DNA from: Nocardioides sp.
GTDB taxonomy: Bacteria; Actinomycetota; Actinomycetes; Propionibacteriales; Nocardioidaceae
NCBI RefSeq assembly: GCF_030150155.1
Contig: NZ_JASLGR010000031.1
Location: 62,001 to 126,000, forward strand
DNA: 64,000 nt
Direction: 5' to 3'
Within the stretch, counting starts at the first letter, position 1. Each line of letters starts with the position of its first letter. Both the position numbers and the translations under genes were made by a program. Shown here in pieces: positions 6,894 to 15,843 of the stretch. The notes beneath the pieces were generated by a model. The model was not told the origin of the DNA. It saw only the letters and a list, made by a program, of their open reading frames with translations, and did no database searches.

Positions 6894-8344
6894 CCACCGA
6901 GACCATCGGGCAGCTCGTGCCCGTCGACCTGATCCACCCTCACCCCAACAACGTCCGCCTGGAGACCGTCGCCGACGCCGAGCTGGTCGCGTCGATCGCA
7001 TCGCAGGGCGTCCTCCAGCCCATCACCCTGGTACCGGTCGACGCCGGGTGGTGCACCGCCGGGCACGAGGCCTGCTACTGGCCCATCGCAGGGAACCGCC
7101 GCCACGACGGTGCCGTGAAGGCCGCCAAGGACGTCGTCCCGGCGATCATCCGCGCCGACCTTGCTGGCGACACCACAGGACAGACGGCGTTCATGCTGAT
7201 CGAGAACCTCCAGCGCACCGACCTCACCCCGGTCGAGGAAGCCATCGGCTACGAGCAGCTCGCGTTCGCAGGGATGAGCCCGAAGCACATCGCTGGGGCG
7301 ACGGGACGTAACGTCGGCACCGTGCGGTCTCGGCTCCGGCTCGCGAAGCTCGACCCCGATCAGCTGGAGCGGGTCCACGAGGGCCAGATCAGCCTCGCTG
7401 ACGCTGAGGTCCTGATCGAGTTCGGCGCCGACCCCGACGCGACAGCCGAGCTCACCGCCGCCGCGGGGACCGCTGACTTCCAGCTCGTCGTGAACCAGCA
7501 GCGCTCCCGCCGGGACCGGATCGCAGCGAACCGCGCCACGGCCGCCGAGTACGACACCCTCGGCTACCGGGCCCTGTCCCTGGCCGACCGCGGCGCCGAC
7601 GGGGTCGAGTTCGAGTACCTCCACACCGGCACCTGGCGCGGCACGCCGCTGGCTAGCCCCGAGGGGCACGACGGGTGCCTGGGCTACTTCGCCCCCGAAC
7701 CGATCGACACGTTCGCGCCTATGACGGTGGTGTGCGCCAACCCCGGCGGTCACACCCTCACGATCCCGCTGGCCGACGACCCCGAGCCGACCCCGGCCGC
7801 CGCCGAGGTGAGCGCAGCCCGTGAGGCCGCAAGGGCCGACGCCTATGCCACGGCAGCCGCTGCGCGCGAGGCCGCCCGGGTGGTTCGTGAGACCCGCACC
7901 CAGTGGTTCACCGACCACCTGAACACGATCCTCCCCGCGGCGTCGGGGAAGTCCGACCCGCTCGCCGCGCTCGCCGGCGCGCTGGTGCCGCTCTTGGCCC
8001 GCTCCGACGGCGGGTTCAACTACCCGACCGGCACCGTGCACGCCGACATGATCCAGGTCCCAGCCGAGATCAGGCCGGAGAAGTCCTGGGAGCTCGTCTC
8101 GGTGATCAACGGCCACGCCGACGCGCTGGCCACCCTGCTGCCGTCCAGCGCCCGGCTGATGCTGATCCGGCTCGTCGCCGGACTCATCGCTACCGCCCTC
8201 GACGCCGCCGAGATCGCTTTCGACCGTTCTCTGGTGGCCCGCACCGTCGACCTGTGGGAGTGGGCCCGCTCGGTCGGCTACCCGCTCACCACCGGCGACC
8301 AGGCACAGCTCGACTCCCTCAAGCTCGCCCTGGCCGATGCCTGA
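6890..8344 (+). CDS. ParB/Srx-like nuclease-domain protein
   Basis: A 484-residue protein starting in ATGA overlap. The N-terminal ParB-like domain has LIHPHPNNVR, SIASQGVLQPITLVP, the AGNRRHDGA box (equivalent of GERRxxA) and IENLQRTDLTPVEEAIGY. A helix-turn-helix follows (SPKHIAGATGRNVGTVRSRLRLA). The long C-terminus is alanine-rich, then helical. No parA is nearby, so plasmid-type partitioning is unlikely; a regulatory or DNA-processing role in the lytic cycle is more likely. Confidence 0.85.
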   Translation: MTTETIGQLVPVDLIHPHPNNVRLETVADAELVASIASQGVLQPITLVPVDAGWCTAGHEACYWPIAGNRRHDGAVKAAKDVVPAIIRADLAGDTTGQTAFMLIENLQRTDLTPVEEAIGYEQLAFAGMSPKHIAGATGRNVGTVRSRLRLAKLDPDQLERVHEGQISLADAEVLIEFGADPDATAELTAAAGTADFQLVVNQQRSRRDRIAANRATAAEYDTLGYRALSLADRGADGVEFEYLHTGTWRGTPLASPEGHDGCLGYFAPEPIDTFAPMTVVCANPGGHTLTIPLADDPEPTPAAAEVSAAREAARADAYATAAAAREAARVVRETRTQWFTDHLNTILPAASGKSDPLAALAGALVPLLARSDGGFNYPTGTVHADMIQVPAEIRPEKSWELVSVINGHADALATLLPSSARLMLIRLVAGLIATALDAAEIAFDRSLVARTVDLWEWARSVGYPLTTGDQAQLDSLKLALADA

Positions 8345-8476
8345 CCAGCGCAGCCCCTCCACCTGATCCGCCAGTGGTGCGAGACCTACGAGACCACCGA
8401 GACCAGGGTCCGCGAACTCATCAGCGGATACCCCGCCCACCGCCTCCACATTCACGACAAGGACACCCCACGATGA
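8345..8476 (+). pseudogene. In-frame coding remnant after ParB stop
   Basis: Directly after the ParB-like stop the same frame stays open for 43 codons and ends in ATGA overlap with the next gene. The translation (for example IRQWCETYETTETRVRELIS) looks coding but has no ATG, GTG or TTG start. Either the ParB gene has acquired a stop codon, or this is a small gene using CTG near 8363. Not a normal annotated gene. Confidence 0.4.
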
Positions 8477-8724
8477 CCACCTTCGAGACCATCGACAAGG
8501 CAGCGGCTCCGGCCTTCCGTGCCATCGAACTCCGCGCCGCTGGCGTCCCGGCTCAGAACATCGCCGCCGCCGACGCCATCCTCGCCACCGCGGTAGCCGA
8601 CGCCACCGAGCTCGCCGCCACCGGCCAGCCCGCCTACGCCCAGGCCACCCTCCTCAACGCCGGCCTCCACGCCGAACGCCTCCTCACCGCCCCCGAGCCC
8701 CACCAGCACCGGGCGGTGGCGTGA
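8473..8724 (+). CDS. Hypothetical alanine-rich helical protein
   Basis: An 83-residue protein starting at ATG 8473. It is almost entirely helical and alanine-rich (IDKAAAPAFRAIELRAAGVPAQ), with no cysteines. It ends in TGATG overlap with the following gene. No family recognised. Confidence 0.55.
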   Translation: MTTFETIDKAAAPAFRAIELRAAGVPAQNIAAADAILATAVADATELAATGQPAYAQATLLNAGLHAERLLTAPEPHQHRAVA

Positions 8725-9404
8725 TGGCCGCACTGTGCCCGCCCTGCCAGAGCGCAGCCAGCCCGCACCGCTGCGAAGGGATCGTGGTGGTCGAGTCCTC
8801 CGACCTCCTCGCCGACTGCCAGTGCCCGGACCTACCGTGCCGACAGGACGACGTCACAACACCGCCGTCCGGGCCCAACAGCGCCGACACGGACTGGATC
8901 GTCGCTGCGAGCGAGAAGGCCCTCGAGTTCCTCGCAACCCTCGCCTCCGACGAACCCGACGCGGCCACCGCCCGTGCACGCGCCTTCGACCGGCTCCTGC
9001 TGGACCTGGACGACCCCGCGAAGTTCCACACGGTGCTCTACTGCCTCGTCTGGATCGCGCACTGCATGAGGACGAGCGCTTCAGGCGACACCGAGCCGGG
9101 CATCTGGACCTTCGAGGTCCACACCCCGCTCGGGCGCGTCCCGATCGACCAAGCCGCCCCCGCTGTCCGCTGGGTCTCCCGATGGCTGATCGCCTGCATG
9201 AACGGGGACTCCCGCGCCGCCGCCGATCTCTGGTTCGGATCCCCGACCAGTGAGGCCGAGGCCAAGGAGTGCATGAACATGCTCGTCGGTCCGCTGCTGG
9301 CGTTCCTGCACACCAGCGTCCGTGAGTTCCTCGCCGCTGGTCGCCCCCTCGTCCTCCAGGGACTCGACAACAGCTCAACCGGATCGGAGGCCGGCGATGA
9401 GTGA
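8724..9404 (+). CDS. Hypothetical protein with N-terminal cysteine cluster
   Basis: A 226-residue protein starting at ATG 8724, overlapping the previous stop. The first 45 residues contain six cysteines and two histidines (CPPCQSAASPHRC then CQCPDLPC), a likely zinc site. The remaining part is helical with hydrophobic stretches (VLYCLVWIAHCM, LLAFLHTSVREFL) and no transmembrane character. No known family. Confidence 0.55.
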   Translation: MAALCPPCQSAASPHRCEGIVVVESSDLLADCQCPDLPCRQDDVTTPPSGPNSADTDWIVAASEKALEFLATLASDEPDAATARARAFDRLLLDLDDPAKFHTVLYCLVWIAHCMRTSASGDTEPGIWTFEVHTPLGRVPIDQAAPAVRWVSRWLIACMNGDSRAAADLWFGSPTSEAEAKECMNMLVGPLLAFLHTSVREFLAAGRPLVLQGLDNSSTGSEAGDE

Positions 9405-9591
9405 GCAGACGACACCTGCCGCCGAGAGCGTCACGAGCCTGTGCGCCGCCCATGTCGAGGGTCCGGTCTACAAGGATCGGGGCCGCTCCCGCCCACTATG
9501 GCGCCGCCAATGTCGCCGAGCCGCGAATGCCGGCGGCGTCTGGTGCTGGCAACACGACCCCTCCGCTCGGTCCGGAGCGGAGCGTTCCTGA
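9397..9591 (+). CDS. Hypothetical 64-residue zinc-site protein
   Basis: Overlaps the previous gene by eight bases through the same GGCGATGAGTGA junction seen before 4499. It has two cysteines followed by CWQH, typical of short actinophage zinc-binding proteins. It ends in TGATG overlap with the next gene. The N-terminal TTPAAES segment is shared with the 4303 product. Confidence 0.5.
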   Translation: MSEQTTPAAESVTSLCAAHVEGPVYKDRGRSRPLWRRQCRRAANAGGVWCWQHDPSARSGAERS

Positions 9592-9887
9592 TGTCGCTCC
9601 ACGGCGTGATCCGCGTCAATCACAAGACGATCGGGACCTGGTCCGCAACACGGAAGCCCGGGATCGACCTCGGATCCCGAGCGGTCTACGGCTACTCCTG
9701 CACCGCTGAGATGGTCGTCCGTGACCGACCTGCCCGGGTCGGCGACGTCGTCACCTTCGACCTCGAGCACACCTACTCCGACGGCGCGTTCGTGCTGGCC
9801 TCGGAGGTCACCGCCAGGGCCGCCCAGCTGCTCGCCGCCACCAGCCCCCAGCCCGCCAACCCGGTCCACGAGTCCGGCAACGGCTGA
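9591..9887 (+). CDS. Hypothetical beta-rich protein
   Basis: A 98-residue protein, TGATG-coupled to the previous gene. It has alternating hydrophobic residues (HGVIRVNHKTIGTW, RVGDVVTFDLEHTYSDGAFVLASEVTA) suggesting a small beta-barrel. No family recognised. Confidence 0.55.
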   Translation: MSLHGVIRVNHKTIGTWSATRKPGIDLGSRAVYGYSCTAEMVVRDRPARVGDVVTFDLEHTYSDGAFVLASEVTARAAQLLAATSPQPANPVHESGNG

Positions 9888-9926
9888 CCGACCCCACCTT
9901 CCACGACCTCCTCAAAGGAGAACCCC

Positions 9927-10103
9927 ATGTTCGCCATCCACCAGCACCAGCCCGCCCCGGTCTCCGTCACGCACAAGACCCCGGCGAAGACCAGCACCAC
10001 GGCGAAGCCGGCCACGACCACGAAGACCGTGACGACCTACCCGGTCTACGTGGTCGCCACGAACTGCCCGGTCCGCACCGTCCTGATCAAGGTCGCGAAC
10101 TGA
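9927..10103 (+). CDS. 58-residue Thr/Lys-rich protein
   Basis: A short gene with an excellent ribosome site (AAAGGAG at 9914-9920) six bases before ATG 9927. The product is rich in threonine, lysine and proline in the middle (THKTPAKTSTTAKPATTTKT) and hydrophobic at the end. It ends in TGATG overlap with the methyltransferase gene, so it probably acts as a translational leader for it as well as encoding a small basic protein. Confidence 0.55.
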   Translation: MFAIHQHQPAPVSVTHKTPAKTSTTAKPATTTKTVTTYPVYVVATNCPVRTVLIKVAN

Positions 10104-12133
10104 TGAGCCTGACCGTGACAGACCTGTTCTGTGGTGGGGGAGGGTCATCGACCGGCGCGATCCAGGTCCCCGACGTGGAGATCAAGATCGCCGCGAACCA
10201 CTGGCCTCTCGCTGTTGAGGTCCACAACCAGAACCACCCGACCGCCGACCACGCCGCCGTCGACCTGCACGAGGAGAACCCGGCGTTCTTCCCCCGCACC
10301 GACATCCTCTGGGCCTCACCCGAGTGCACGAAGTGGTCCCAGGCCTCGGGCGGGAAGTACTCCAACGTCCCGATCAGCAGCGGCGACGACCTCCTGTCCC
10401 TCCTCGACCCCGAACTCGTCGACGAGGACCCCGAGACCGCGATCGTGCAGCGCTCCCGGCTCCTGATGTTCGACGTCCTCCGATTCGCTGAGCACCACCG
10501 GTACGCCGCGATGGTGATCGAGAACGTCGTCGACATCGCCACCAACGTGAAGTACCGCGACGCCTGGACCCTGTGGCGCCGCAGCCTCGCGAACCTCGGC
10601 TACGAGCACCGCGTCGTGTCCCTGAACTCGATGCACGCCCAGGCCCACGGCGACCCGGCACCGCAGTCCCGCGACCGGCTCTACATCGTCTGCTGGCTCA
10701 AGGGGAACCGTGCACCCGACGTCGACCGGGTCATGCGCCCCCTCGCGTGGTGCCCAACCTGCGCGTCGGTGGTCGAGTCCCAGCAGGTCTTCAAGAACGG
10801 CCGCACCGTCGGGAAGTACCGCAGCCAGTACGTCTACCTCCACGGCGCGTGCGGCACCACCGTGGAGCCCGGCTACCTCCCGGCCGCCGCAGCGATCGAC
10901 TGGTCGATCCGAGGAACCCGCATCGGTGACCGCGCCAAGCCGCTGGCCGACAAGACCCGCCGCCGGATCGCGGCCGGGATCGCGAAGTACTGGGCACCGT
11001 TCCACCTGGAGGCCGGCGGGAACCAGTACGACGCCGCCGACCCGAAGCACACCGCCTATGGCGACCCGAACGGCTACTACCGCACCTGGTCCACCCTCGA
11101 CACGCTGAAGACGCTCCACACCCAGGAGACCAAGGCCCTCGTGGTGCCGCTGGAAGGCCGCGCTGGCGACCGAGTGAGCTCGGCCGACACCCCGCTGCGC
11201 ACCCAGACCTCCCGCCACCTCGACGCCATCGCGGTGCCGCCGTTCATGCTCGAACGACGCTTCGACTACCGCACCCGGGGCGTCGACGAGCCGGTCAGCA
11301 CCCTCACCGCGAACGACACCAGCAAGGCCCTGATCGAGCCGGGGCCGTTCTTGACCCAGTTCCGCGAGCGGGACCGCAACATCGACCCCGCGGTGTCACC
11401 TCTGCCCACGATCGTGGCCGACGGCGCCAGCCACGGCGTCGTCGCGCCACCGTTCCTCGCCGAGCTCCGCGGCGGTGGATCTGACGCTCGGTCGGCCACG
11501 CACCCCATGTCGACCATCACCGCCTCGGGCAACCACCACGCGCTGATCCAGGCCAACAACCACACCAACCGCGCCCACCCAGCGTTCAACGAGCCCCTGC
11601 CGACGAGCACCACCGCCACAGGCGGCGGAGCTGCGCTTGTGGTGCCCGCCGGGGGGACCTGGAACGACGATGCCCGCCCCACAACGGAAGCCCACCGCAC
11701 TATGACCACCCGAGAGACCTCAGCCCTGGTGATGCCGTACTACGGCACCGCACAGAGCGCCCAGCCCGCCAGTCGACCGGTCGGCACGCTCACCACCGTC
11801 GACCGCTACGCCCTGATCCACCGCAACAACTCCGGCGGCGCCGAGATGACCACCCCGGCCAGCGAGGTGATGCGGACCCTCACGACCGCTGGACACCAGT
11901 CCCTCCTCACCCCGGGCGACATCGACGCCGCCGCGGCCCACGTCGACGACTGCCTCTTCCGGATGCTCGAACCTCACGAGGTCGCCGCCGGGATGGCGTT
12001 CCCCGCCGACTACATCTGGTCCGGAACCCGCCGCCAGCGCGTCAAGCTCTGCGGCAACGCCGTCACCCCGCCGGCAGCCCGCGACCTCATCGCTGCGGTG
12101 GCCGAGTCCCTCGGAGGGGCGGTGGCAGCATGA
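10103..12133 (+). CDS. DNA (cytosine-5-)-methyltransferase
   Basis: A 676-residue C5-type methyltransferase, large for the family. Motif I is DLFCGGGGSSTGA (residues 7-19). The catalytic cysteine is C75 in ASPECTKWSQA, where classical enzymes have PPCQ. Motif VI is ENV at 140-142, motif VIII is QSRDRLYIV and motif X is GNAVTPPAARDLI. Between VIII and X, about residues 340-620, six to eight degenerate modules of 35-50 residues each end in a P..T[LIM]T element; these probably form an extended target-recognition region. Likely role: self-modification of phage DNA against host restriction. No cognate endonuclease is adjacent. Confidence 0.92.
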   Translation: MSLTVTDLFCGGGGSSTGAIQVPDVEIKIAANHWPLAVEVHNQNHPTADHAAVDLHEENPAFFPRTDILWASPECTKWSQASGGKYSNVPISSGDDLLSLLDPELVDEDPETAIVQRSRLLMFDVLRFAEHHRYAAMVIENVVDIATNVKYRDAWTLWRRSLANLGYEHRVVSLNSMHAQAHGDPAPQSRDRLYIVCWLKGNRAPDVDRVMRPLAWCPTCASVVESQQVFKNGRTVGKYRSQYVYLHGACGTTVEPGYLPAAAAIDWSIRGTRIGDRAKPLADKTRRRIAAGIAKYWAPFHLEAGGNQYDAADPKHTAYGDPNGYYRTWSTLDTLKTLHTQETKALVVPLEGRAGDRVSSADTPLRTQTSRHLDAIAVPPFMLERRFDYRTRGVDEPVSTLTANDTSKALIEPGPFLTQFRERDRNIDPAVSPLPTIVADGASHGVVAPPFLAELRGGGSDARSATHPMSTITASGNHHALIQANNHTNRAHPAFNEPLPTSTTATGGGAALVVPAGGTWNDDARPTTEAHRTMTTRETSALVMPYYGTAQSAQPASRPVGTLTTVDRYALIHRNNSGGAEMTTPASEVMRTLTTAGHQSLLTPGDIDAAAAHVDDCLFRMLEPHEVAAGMAFPADYIWSGTRRQRVKLCGNAVTPPAARDLIAAVAESLGGAVAA

Positions 12134-12582
12134 AGTGCCTGACGATCCGTCAGCCCCATGCAGGGGCGATCTTCCACCCGACGGCGCCGAAGCTGGTCGA
12201 GAACCGCACCCAGGCGTACAAGCACCGCGGGCCGCTTCTGATCCACACCGCCCAGACCCTCGCTGACGCCTCGGCGTTCGACCTGTACGAGCAGATCACG
12301 GGCGAGAAGGTCCCCGTCCTCGGTGCACCGGCCGCCTCCGATGCCCGGTGGTCCGTCGGCGCGATCATCGGGGTCGTCGAGATCACCAGCGTGCACTCCT
12401 CGGCCGACTGCGGTTGCCGGTGCTCGCCCTGGGCGTTCAAGTACCGCAAGCACCACGAGCTCACCCGGCCACGGCTGTTCCACCGGCCGGTCCCGGCCCT
12501 CGGGAAGCAGGGCCTGTGGGAGCCCGACCAGGCCACCCTGACCCAGGTCGTCCGCGAGCTGAACACGGCGATGACCCGATGA
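12130..12582 (+). CDS. ASCH-domain protein
   Basis: A 150-residue protein coupled by ATGA to the methyltransferase. It has the ASCH/PUA-like signature: MKCLTIRQPHAGAI at the start, KLVENRTQAYKHRGPLLIHTA and later VGAIIGVVEITSV. ASCH proteins bind RNA or modified nucleic acid. The gene's place next to the methyltransferase suggests, as inference, recognition of modified or structured nucleic acid in the phage cycle. Confidence 0.82.
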   Translation: MKCLTIRQPHAGAIFHPTAPKLVENRTQAYKHRGPLLIHTAQTLADASAFDLYEQITGEKVPVLGAPAASDARWSVGAIIGVVEITSVHSSADCGCRCSPWAFKYRKHHELTRPRLFHRPVPALGKQGLWEPDQATLTQVVRELNTAMTR

Positions 12583-13400
12583 GCACCATCACCTGCATCC
12601 GACGGGCTGGTTCGTACTGGACAACCTGCCCATGCCCGCCCTGTCGCAGGACCCGAAAGATCCGGAGTTCCCGCCGCGCCGGCGGCCTCGCATGGCGCGT
12701 CCCGAACGACGTGGCCTGGGCGCACCTCGCTCCGATGATCGAGGCTGGCTGGACTTCCCGAGCGATCGGGTCGGCCACAGGGCTTCCTCCCGGTCGGTTC
12801 GGCTACATCCTCGCCCAGTACCGCAAGGGCCGGAGAGTGAGCCTTGGGCCTGTCGTGTCCGCCCAGATCCTCAACGCCCGACGACCGACCGACGGACTGA
12901 TCGGTGCTGAACCGTCTCGACGGCGGCTCCGTGCCTTGGCTGTCATCGGCTGGGGGCTGGACGAACTCGCCAACGAGACCGGTATCGCGTTCTCCACGAT
13001 CGCGATGATCCGCAACAGCAACGAACGTGTCCTCGCCAAGACCGCGCTCGCCGTAGCCGACGCCTACACCCGCCTCTATCGCTATCCCGGACCGTCTGCC
13101 GCCGCCGCTGCTGAAGCCCGCGCGAAGGGCTGGCCCGGACCGCTGGCGTGGAACGACATCGACGACCTCGCCGAGCAGCCGGATGAGTCCGGCAGGGGCG
13201 ACTCCAGCCGCTACGACATCCTCCTGGACGCCGACGATGCCGGGCACGACATCAACAAGGTCTGTTCCCACCTCGACGTCACCCGGAAAGCGCTCGAGCG
13301 CTGGTGCGATCGCCACGACCTCCAGCCGCTCTACCGCCGTCTCGTGGCCCGCGCGAACCCTGACTGGAACGGCAACCAGCACACCACCAAGGCCGCCTGA
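12579..13400 (+). CDS. HTH DNA-binding protein with Cys cluster
   Basis: A 273-residue protein with an N-terminal cysteine group (CIRR then CPCPPC). Two helix-turn-helix-like segments follow (IEAGWTSRAIGSATGLPPGRF and GWGLDELANETGIAFSTIAMIRN) and a third near the C-terminus (INKVCSHLDVTRKALERW). This pattern recurs in actinobacteriophage regulators encoded before replication genes. Coupled by overlap on both sides. Possible early regulator or origin-binding protein. Confidence 0.65.
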   Translation: MSTITCIRRAGSYWTTCPCPPCRRTRKIRSSRRAGGLAWRVPNDVAWAHLAPMIEAGWTSRAIGSATGLPPGRFGYILAQYRKGRRVSLGPVVSAQILNARRPTDGLIGAEPSRRRLRALAVIGWGLDELANETGIAFSTIAMIRNSNERVLAKTALAVADAYTRLYRYPGPSAAAAAEARAKGWPGPLAWNDIDDLAEQPDESGRGDSSRYDILLDADDAGHDINKVCSHLDVTRKALERWCDRHDLQPLYRRLVARANPDWNGNQHTTKAA

Positions 13401-14284
13401 TGGTCTGGTTCCGAATGGACGACGGGTTCGACTCCCACCCGAAGGTCCTCGACATCCCACGGGGAGCGGCACGGCTACGCGCCATCGGTCTGTGGACGTC
13501 GATGGGGACCTGGTGCGCCCGCAACCTCACAGACGGGAAGTTCGGCGCCCACATGGTCGCCGAGATGGGCGGCAACTCGGCTGACGCCAAGCACCTGACG
13601 CGGGTGAACCTGTGGCACGGCCTGGGCGAGGGATGCGGAACGAAGTCCTGCCCTGCCGGAGTGCCTGGGCTGATGCAGGTCCACGACTTCCTCGACCAGA
13701 ACCCATCCAAGGAAGAGGTCCTGGCCGGCCGGGAGGCAGCCGCTGAACGTCAGCGGAAGTCCCGCGAGAAGAAGAAGGACGCGGCGGTGTCACAGCGTGA
13801 CGTCGCTGTGACTCACAGCGACGTCACACCGGTAGTCACACCTACCCCGACCCGACCCGACCCGACCCGTATTAAGGCTGCGGCGGCAGCAGAGGTTCCA
13901 GTAGGGGTCGACACGGCTCCCACGCCGCCGCTGCCGCCGGCCCTGGAGATCCTCCGCAACGCCCTGGAGGCCCGCAAGCTCGTCGTCCGCTGGGACCGCC
14001 TCACGACCGAGCAGCACACCGAGATCGAGGCACTGATCGAACTCCACGGTGACGCCGCCCTGGTCACCTCCGCGCTGCGGAGCTACCAGGCCAACAAGCC
14101 CCCGGCGTTCGCCCAGGCCTGGCTCCCGGGCTGGCGCGAACTCCGCAAGCCCGGCGACCTCGCCCTCGTCTCCGAGCCGTGCCCGATCCACGGCAAGTCC
14201 GGCACCGCCACCAGGTGCGTGCCCTGCATCTCCGAATCCATCGGCGTCGACAAGGACGCCACCCCGACCCGAAAGAAGGCCTGA
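13400..14284 (+). CDS. Replication initiator-like protein
   Basis: A 294-residue protein beginning MVWFRMDDGFDSHPKVLDI, the W-x-R-hh-D...H-x-K pattern of phage replisome-organiser/DnaD-like N-termini. A basic linker (ERQRKSREKKKDAAV) and a proline-rich stretch follow, then a helical C-terminal domain (RWDRLTTEQHTEIEALIELHG...). The last 40 residues add a CPIHG...CVPC zinc motif. There is no phage polymerase, primase or helicase in the window, so this may recruit host replication proteins. Confidence 0.6.
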   Translation: MVWFRMDDGFDSHPKVLDIPRGAARLRAIGLWTSMGTWCARNLTDGKFGAHMVAEMGGNSADAKHLTRVNLWHGLGEGCGTKSCPAGVPGLMQVHDFLDQNPSKEEVLAGREAAAERQRKSREKKKDAAVSQRDVAVTHSDVTPVVTPTPTRPDPTRIKAAAAAEVPVGVDTAPTPPLPPALEILRNALEARKLVVRWDRLTTEQHTEIEALIELHGDAALVTSALRSYQANKPPAFAQAWLPGWRELRKPGDLALVSEPCPIHGKSGTATRCVPCISESIGVDKDATPTRKKA

Positions 14285-14285
14285 C

Positions 14286-15107
14286 ATGCCCGCCGCCAGC
14301 ACCCCACCGATCGTGTTCCTCGACACCGAGACCACCTCCCTGCGACCCGACCGCCAGATCTGGGAGCTCGCGATGGTCAAGCAGCACCCCGACGGCACCA
14401 GCGACGAGATCGCGATCCAGATCACCAACGTCGACCTCTCCGGTGCCGATGCCCAGGCCCTGAAGGTCGGCCGGTTCTATGACCGCCACCACCTCTACGC
14501 CGCGTCCCGCGACCAGGGCGCCGCCGACATCCACGTCCTCGAGCTCGTCGACGCCGTCGAGCTCGTCGAGGAGTGGACCCGCGGTGCGATCGTCGCTGGC
14601 GTCGGGATCAGCTTCGACACCGAAGCCCTCGGCCGCGACCTCCGTGCCCACGGACTGGCTCCGGCATGGCACTACGGCATCGTCGACGTGAAGGCGATGG
14701 CGGCCGGCGCGCTGGCCGGACTCGGCAGGCCTCAGCCCGTCCCGTGGGTGTCCGACCACCTCGGTGCCGCCCTCGGGGTCACTCCTCCGGCCGCTGATGT
14801 CCGCCACACCGCCCTGGGTGACGCCCGCTGGGCCCGGGCGATCTACAACGCGATCACCTGTCCTGTCCCCGCATCGCGTTCCATCGACGCCACCGCGGGC
14901 CATGCGACGAATCAGACGGCAGCTGTTTTCAAGCGCCTCGCCGCCGCCGGCGGGACCGTCCAGCCACGTGTAGCCGGCACTGAGTCCGACACGCCGGTGA
15001 AGTACTCGGGTCCGGTCGTCTCCGACGCCCACTGGGACAAGGCGATCCGGGCGGCCTGTGCTCAGTCCAAGCCCCATCGCCGCCGCCTGTTCGGGTTCTG
15101 CCGATGA
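14286..15107 (+). CDS. DnaQ-like 3'-5' exonuclease
   Basis: A 273-residue DEDD-family exonuclease. Exo I is VFLDTETTSL with D13 and E15. Exo II lies in GVGISFDTEALGRDL. Exo III is HTALGDARWA, with the H-x4-D arrangement of DEDDh enzymes. It sits in the replication module after the initiator-like gene and could process 3' ends during phage replication or recombination. The C-terminal 60 residues are an uncharacterised extension. Confidence 0.83.
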   Translation: MPAASTPPIVFLDTETTSLRPDRQIWELAMVKQHPDGTSDEIAIQITNVDLSGADAQALKVGRFYDRHHLYAASRDQGAADIHVLELVDAVELVEEWTRGAIVAGVGISFDTEALGRDLRAHGLAPAWHYGIVDVKAMAAGALAGLGRPQPVPWVSDHLGAALGVTPPAADVRHTALGDARWARAIYNAITCPVPASRSIDATAGHATNQTAAVFKRLAAAGGTVQPRVAGTESDTPVKYSGPVVSDAHWDKAIRAACAQSKPHRRRLFGFCR

Positions 15108-15349
15108 GCACGCTCCCCGTGGAGGTCCTCAACGCCACGTTCCCGACCCCGACCCTCGGTGACGCCCTGAACTGCTCTCAGGGGTCCGTGTGGGCGCCGT
15201 CGATCAGCGACCGGGTCAAGGTCACCGCCCGTCCCGGCACCGGGATCGTTGACGTGAACCTCCTCAACGTCGAGATCGCCCTCACCCGTGTCGAGACCGT
15301 GACCCTGGTCGAGGAGCTCCTCGAGGCGATCAAGCGAGCCGAAGCATGA
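15104..15349 (+). CDS. Hypothetical 81-residue protein
   Basis: ATGA-coupled to the exonuclease and to the HNH gene downstream. Predicted beta-rich, with a helical C-terminus (ETVTLVEELLEAIKRAEA). No family recognised; co-translation with two nucleases suggests a role in DNA metabolism. Confidence 0.5.
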   Translation: MSTLPVEVLNATFPTPTLGDALNCSQGSVWAPSISDRVKVTARPGTGIVDVNLLNVEIALTRVETVTLVEELLEAIKRAEA

Positions 15350-15843
15350 AGCGCACGTCCCTGACCCGGAAGACGCCGCTGCAGGCCCGGAGCGGGCTGC
15401 GTCGCACCCCAGCCGAGACCTGCAGGACCCGTCCCCGTCGACCTCACCGCCGCGCCACGGCGACCGGCCCGTCCCAGACGGTCCGACTCCTGGTGAAGGC
15501 CCGCGCAGAAGGCCGGTGTGAACGCTGCGCGACACGGGTGCTGTCCCTCGACGACCAGGCCCGCACCTGGCCGGTCTACCCGTACTCCATCCACCACCGC
15601 ATCCCCCGGGGGATGGGCGGCACCAGCCGTCCCGAGCTCAACCAGCCCGGCAACCTCGTCCTCCTCTGCGGCACAGGGGTCGACGGCTGCCACGGCTGGA
15701 TCGAGTCCCACCGCCACGCCGCCGCCGAGGCCGGCTGGCTGCTCCCCACATCGACCGCTGACCCGACCACGGTCCCGGTCGTGCTCTGGCACGGCCGACC
15801 GGTCTACCTACTCAACGACGGCACCCCCAAGGAGAAGAAGTGA
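15346..15843 (+). CDS. HNH endonuclease
   Basis: A 165-residue protein with a basic N-terminus, a CERC zinc knuckle and the HNH core SIHHRIPRGMGGTSRPELN...LVLLCGTGVDGCHGWIESHR. The first HH pair, the asparagine in ELNQPGNLVLLC and the CHGWIESHR element supply the metal and catalytic residues. A nuclease within the replication module, distinct from the packaging-associated HNH at 22076. Confidence 0.82.
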   Translation: MKRTSLTRKTPLQARSGLRRTPAETCRTRPRRPHRRATATGPSQTVRLLVKARAEGRCERCATRVLSLDDQARTWPVYPYSIHHRIPRGMGGTSRPELNQPGNLVLLCGTGVDGCHGWIESHRHAAAEAGWLLPTSTADPTTVPVVLWHGRPVYLLNDGTPKEKK

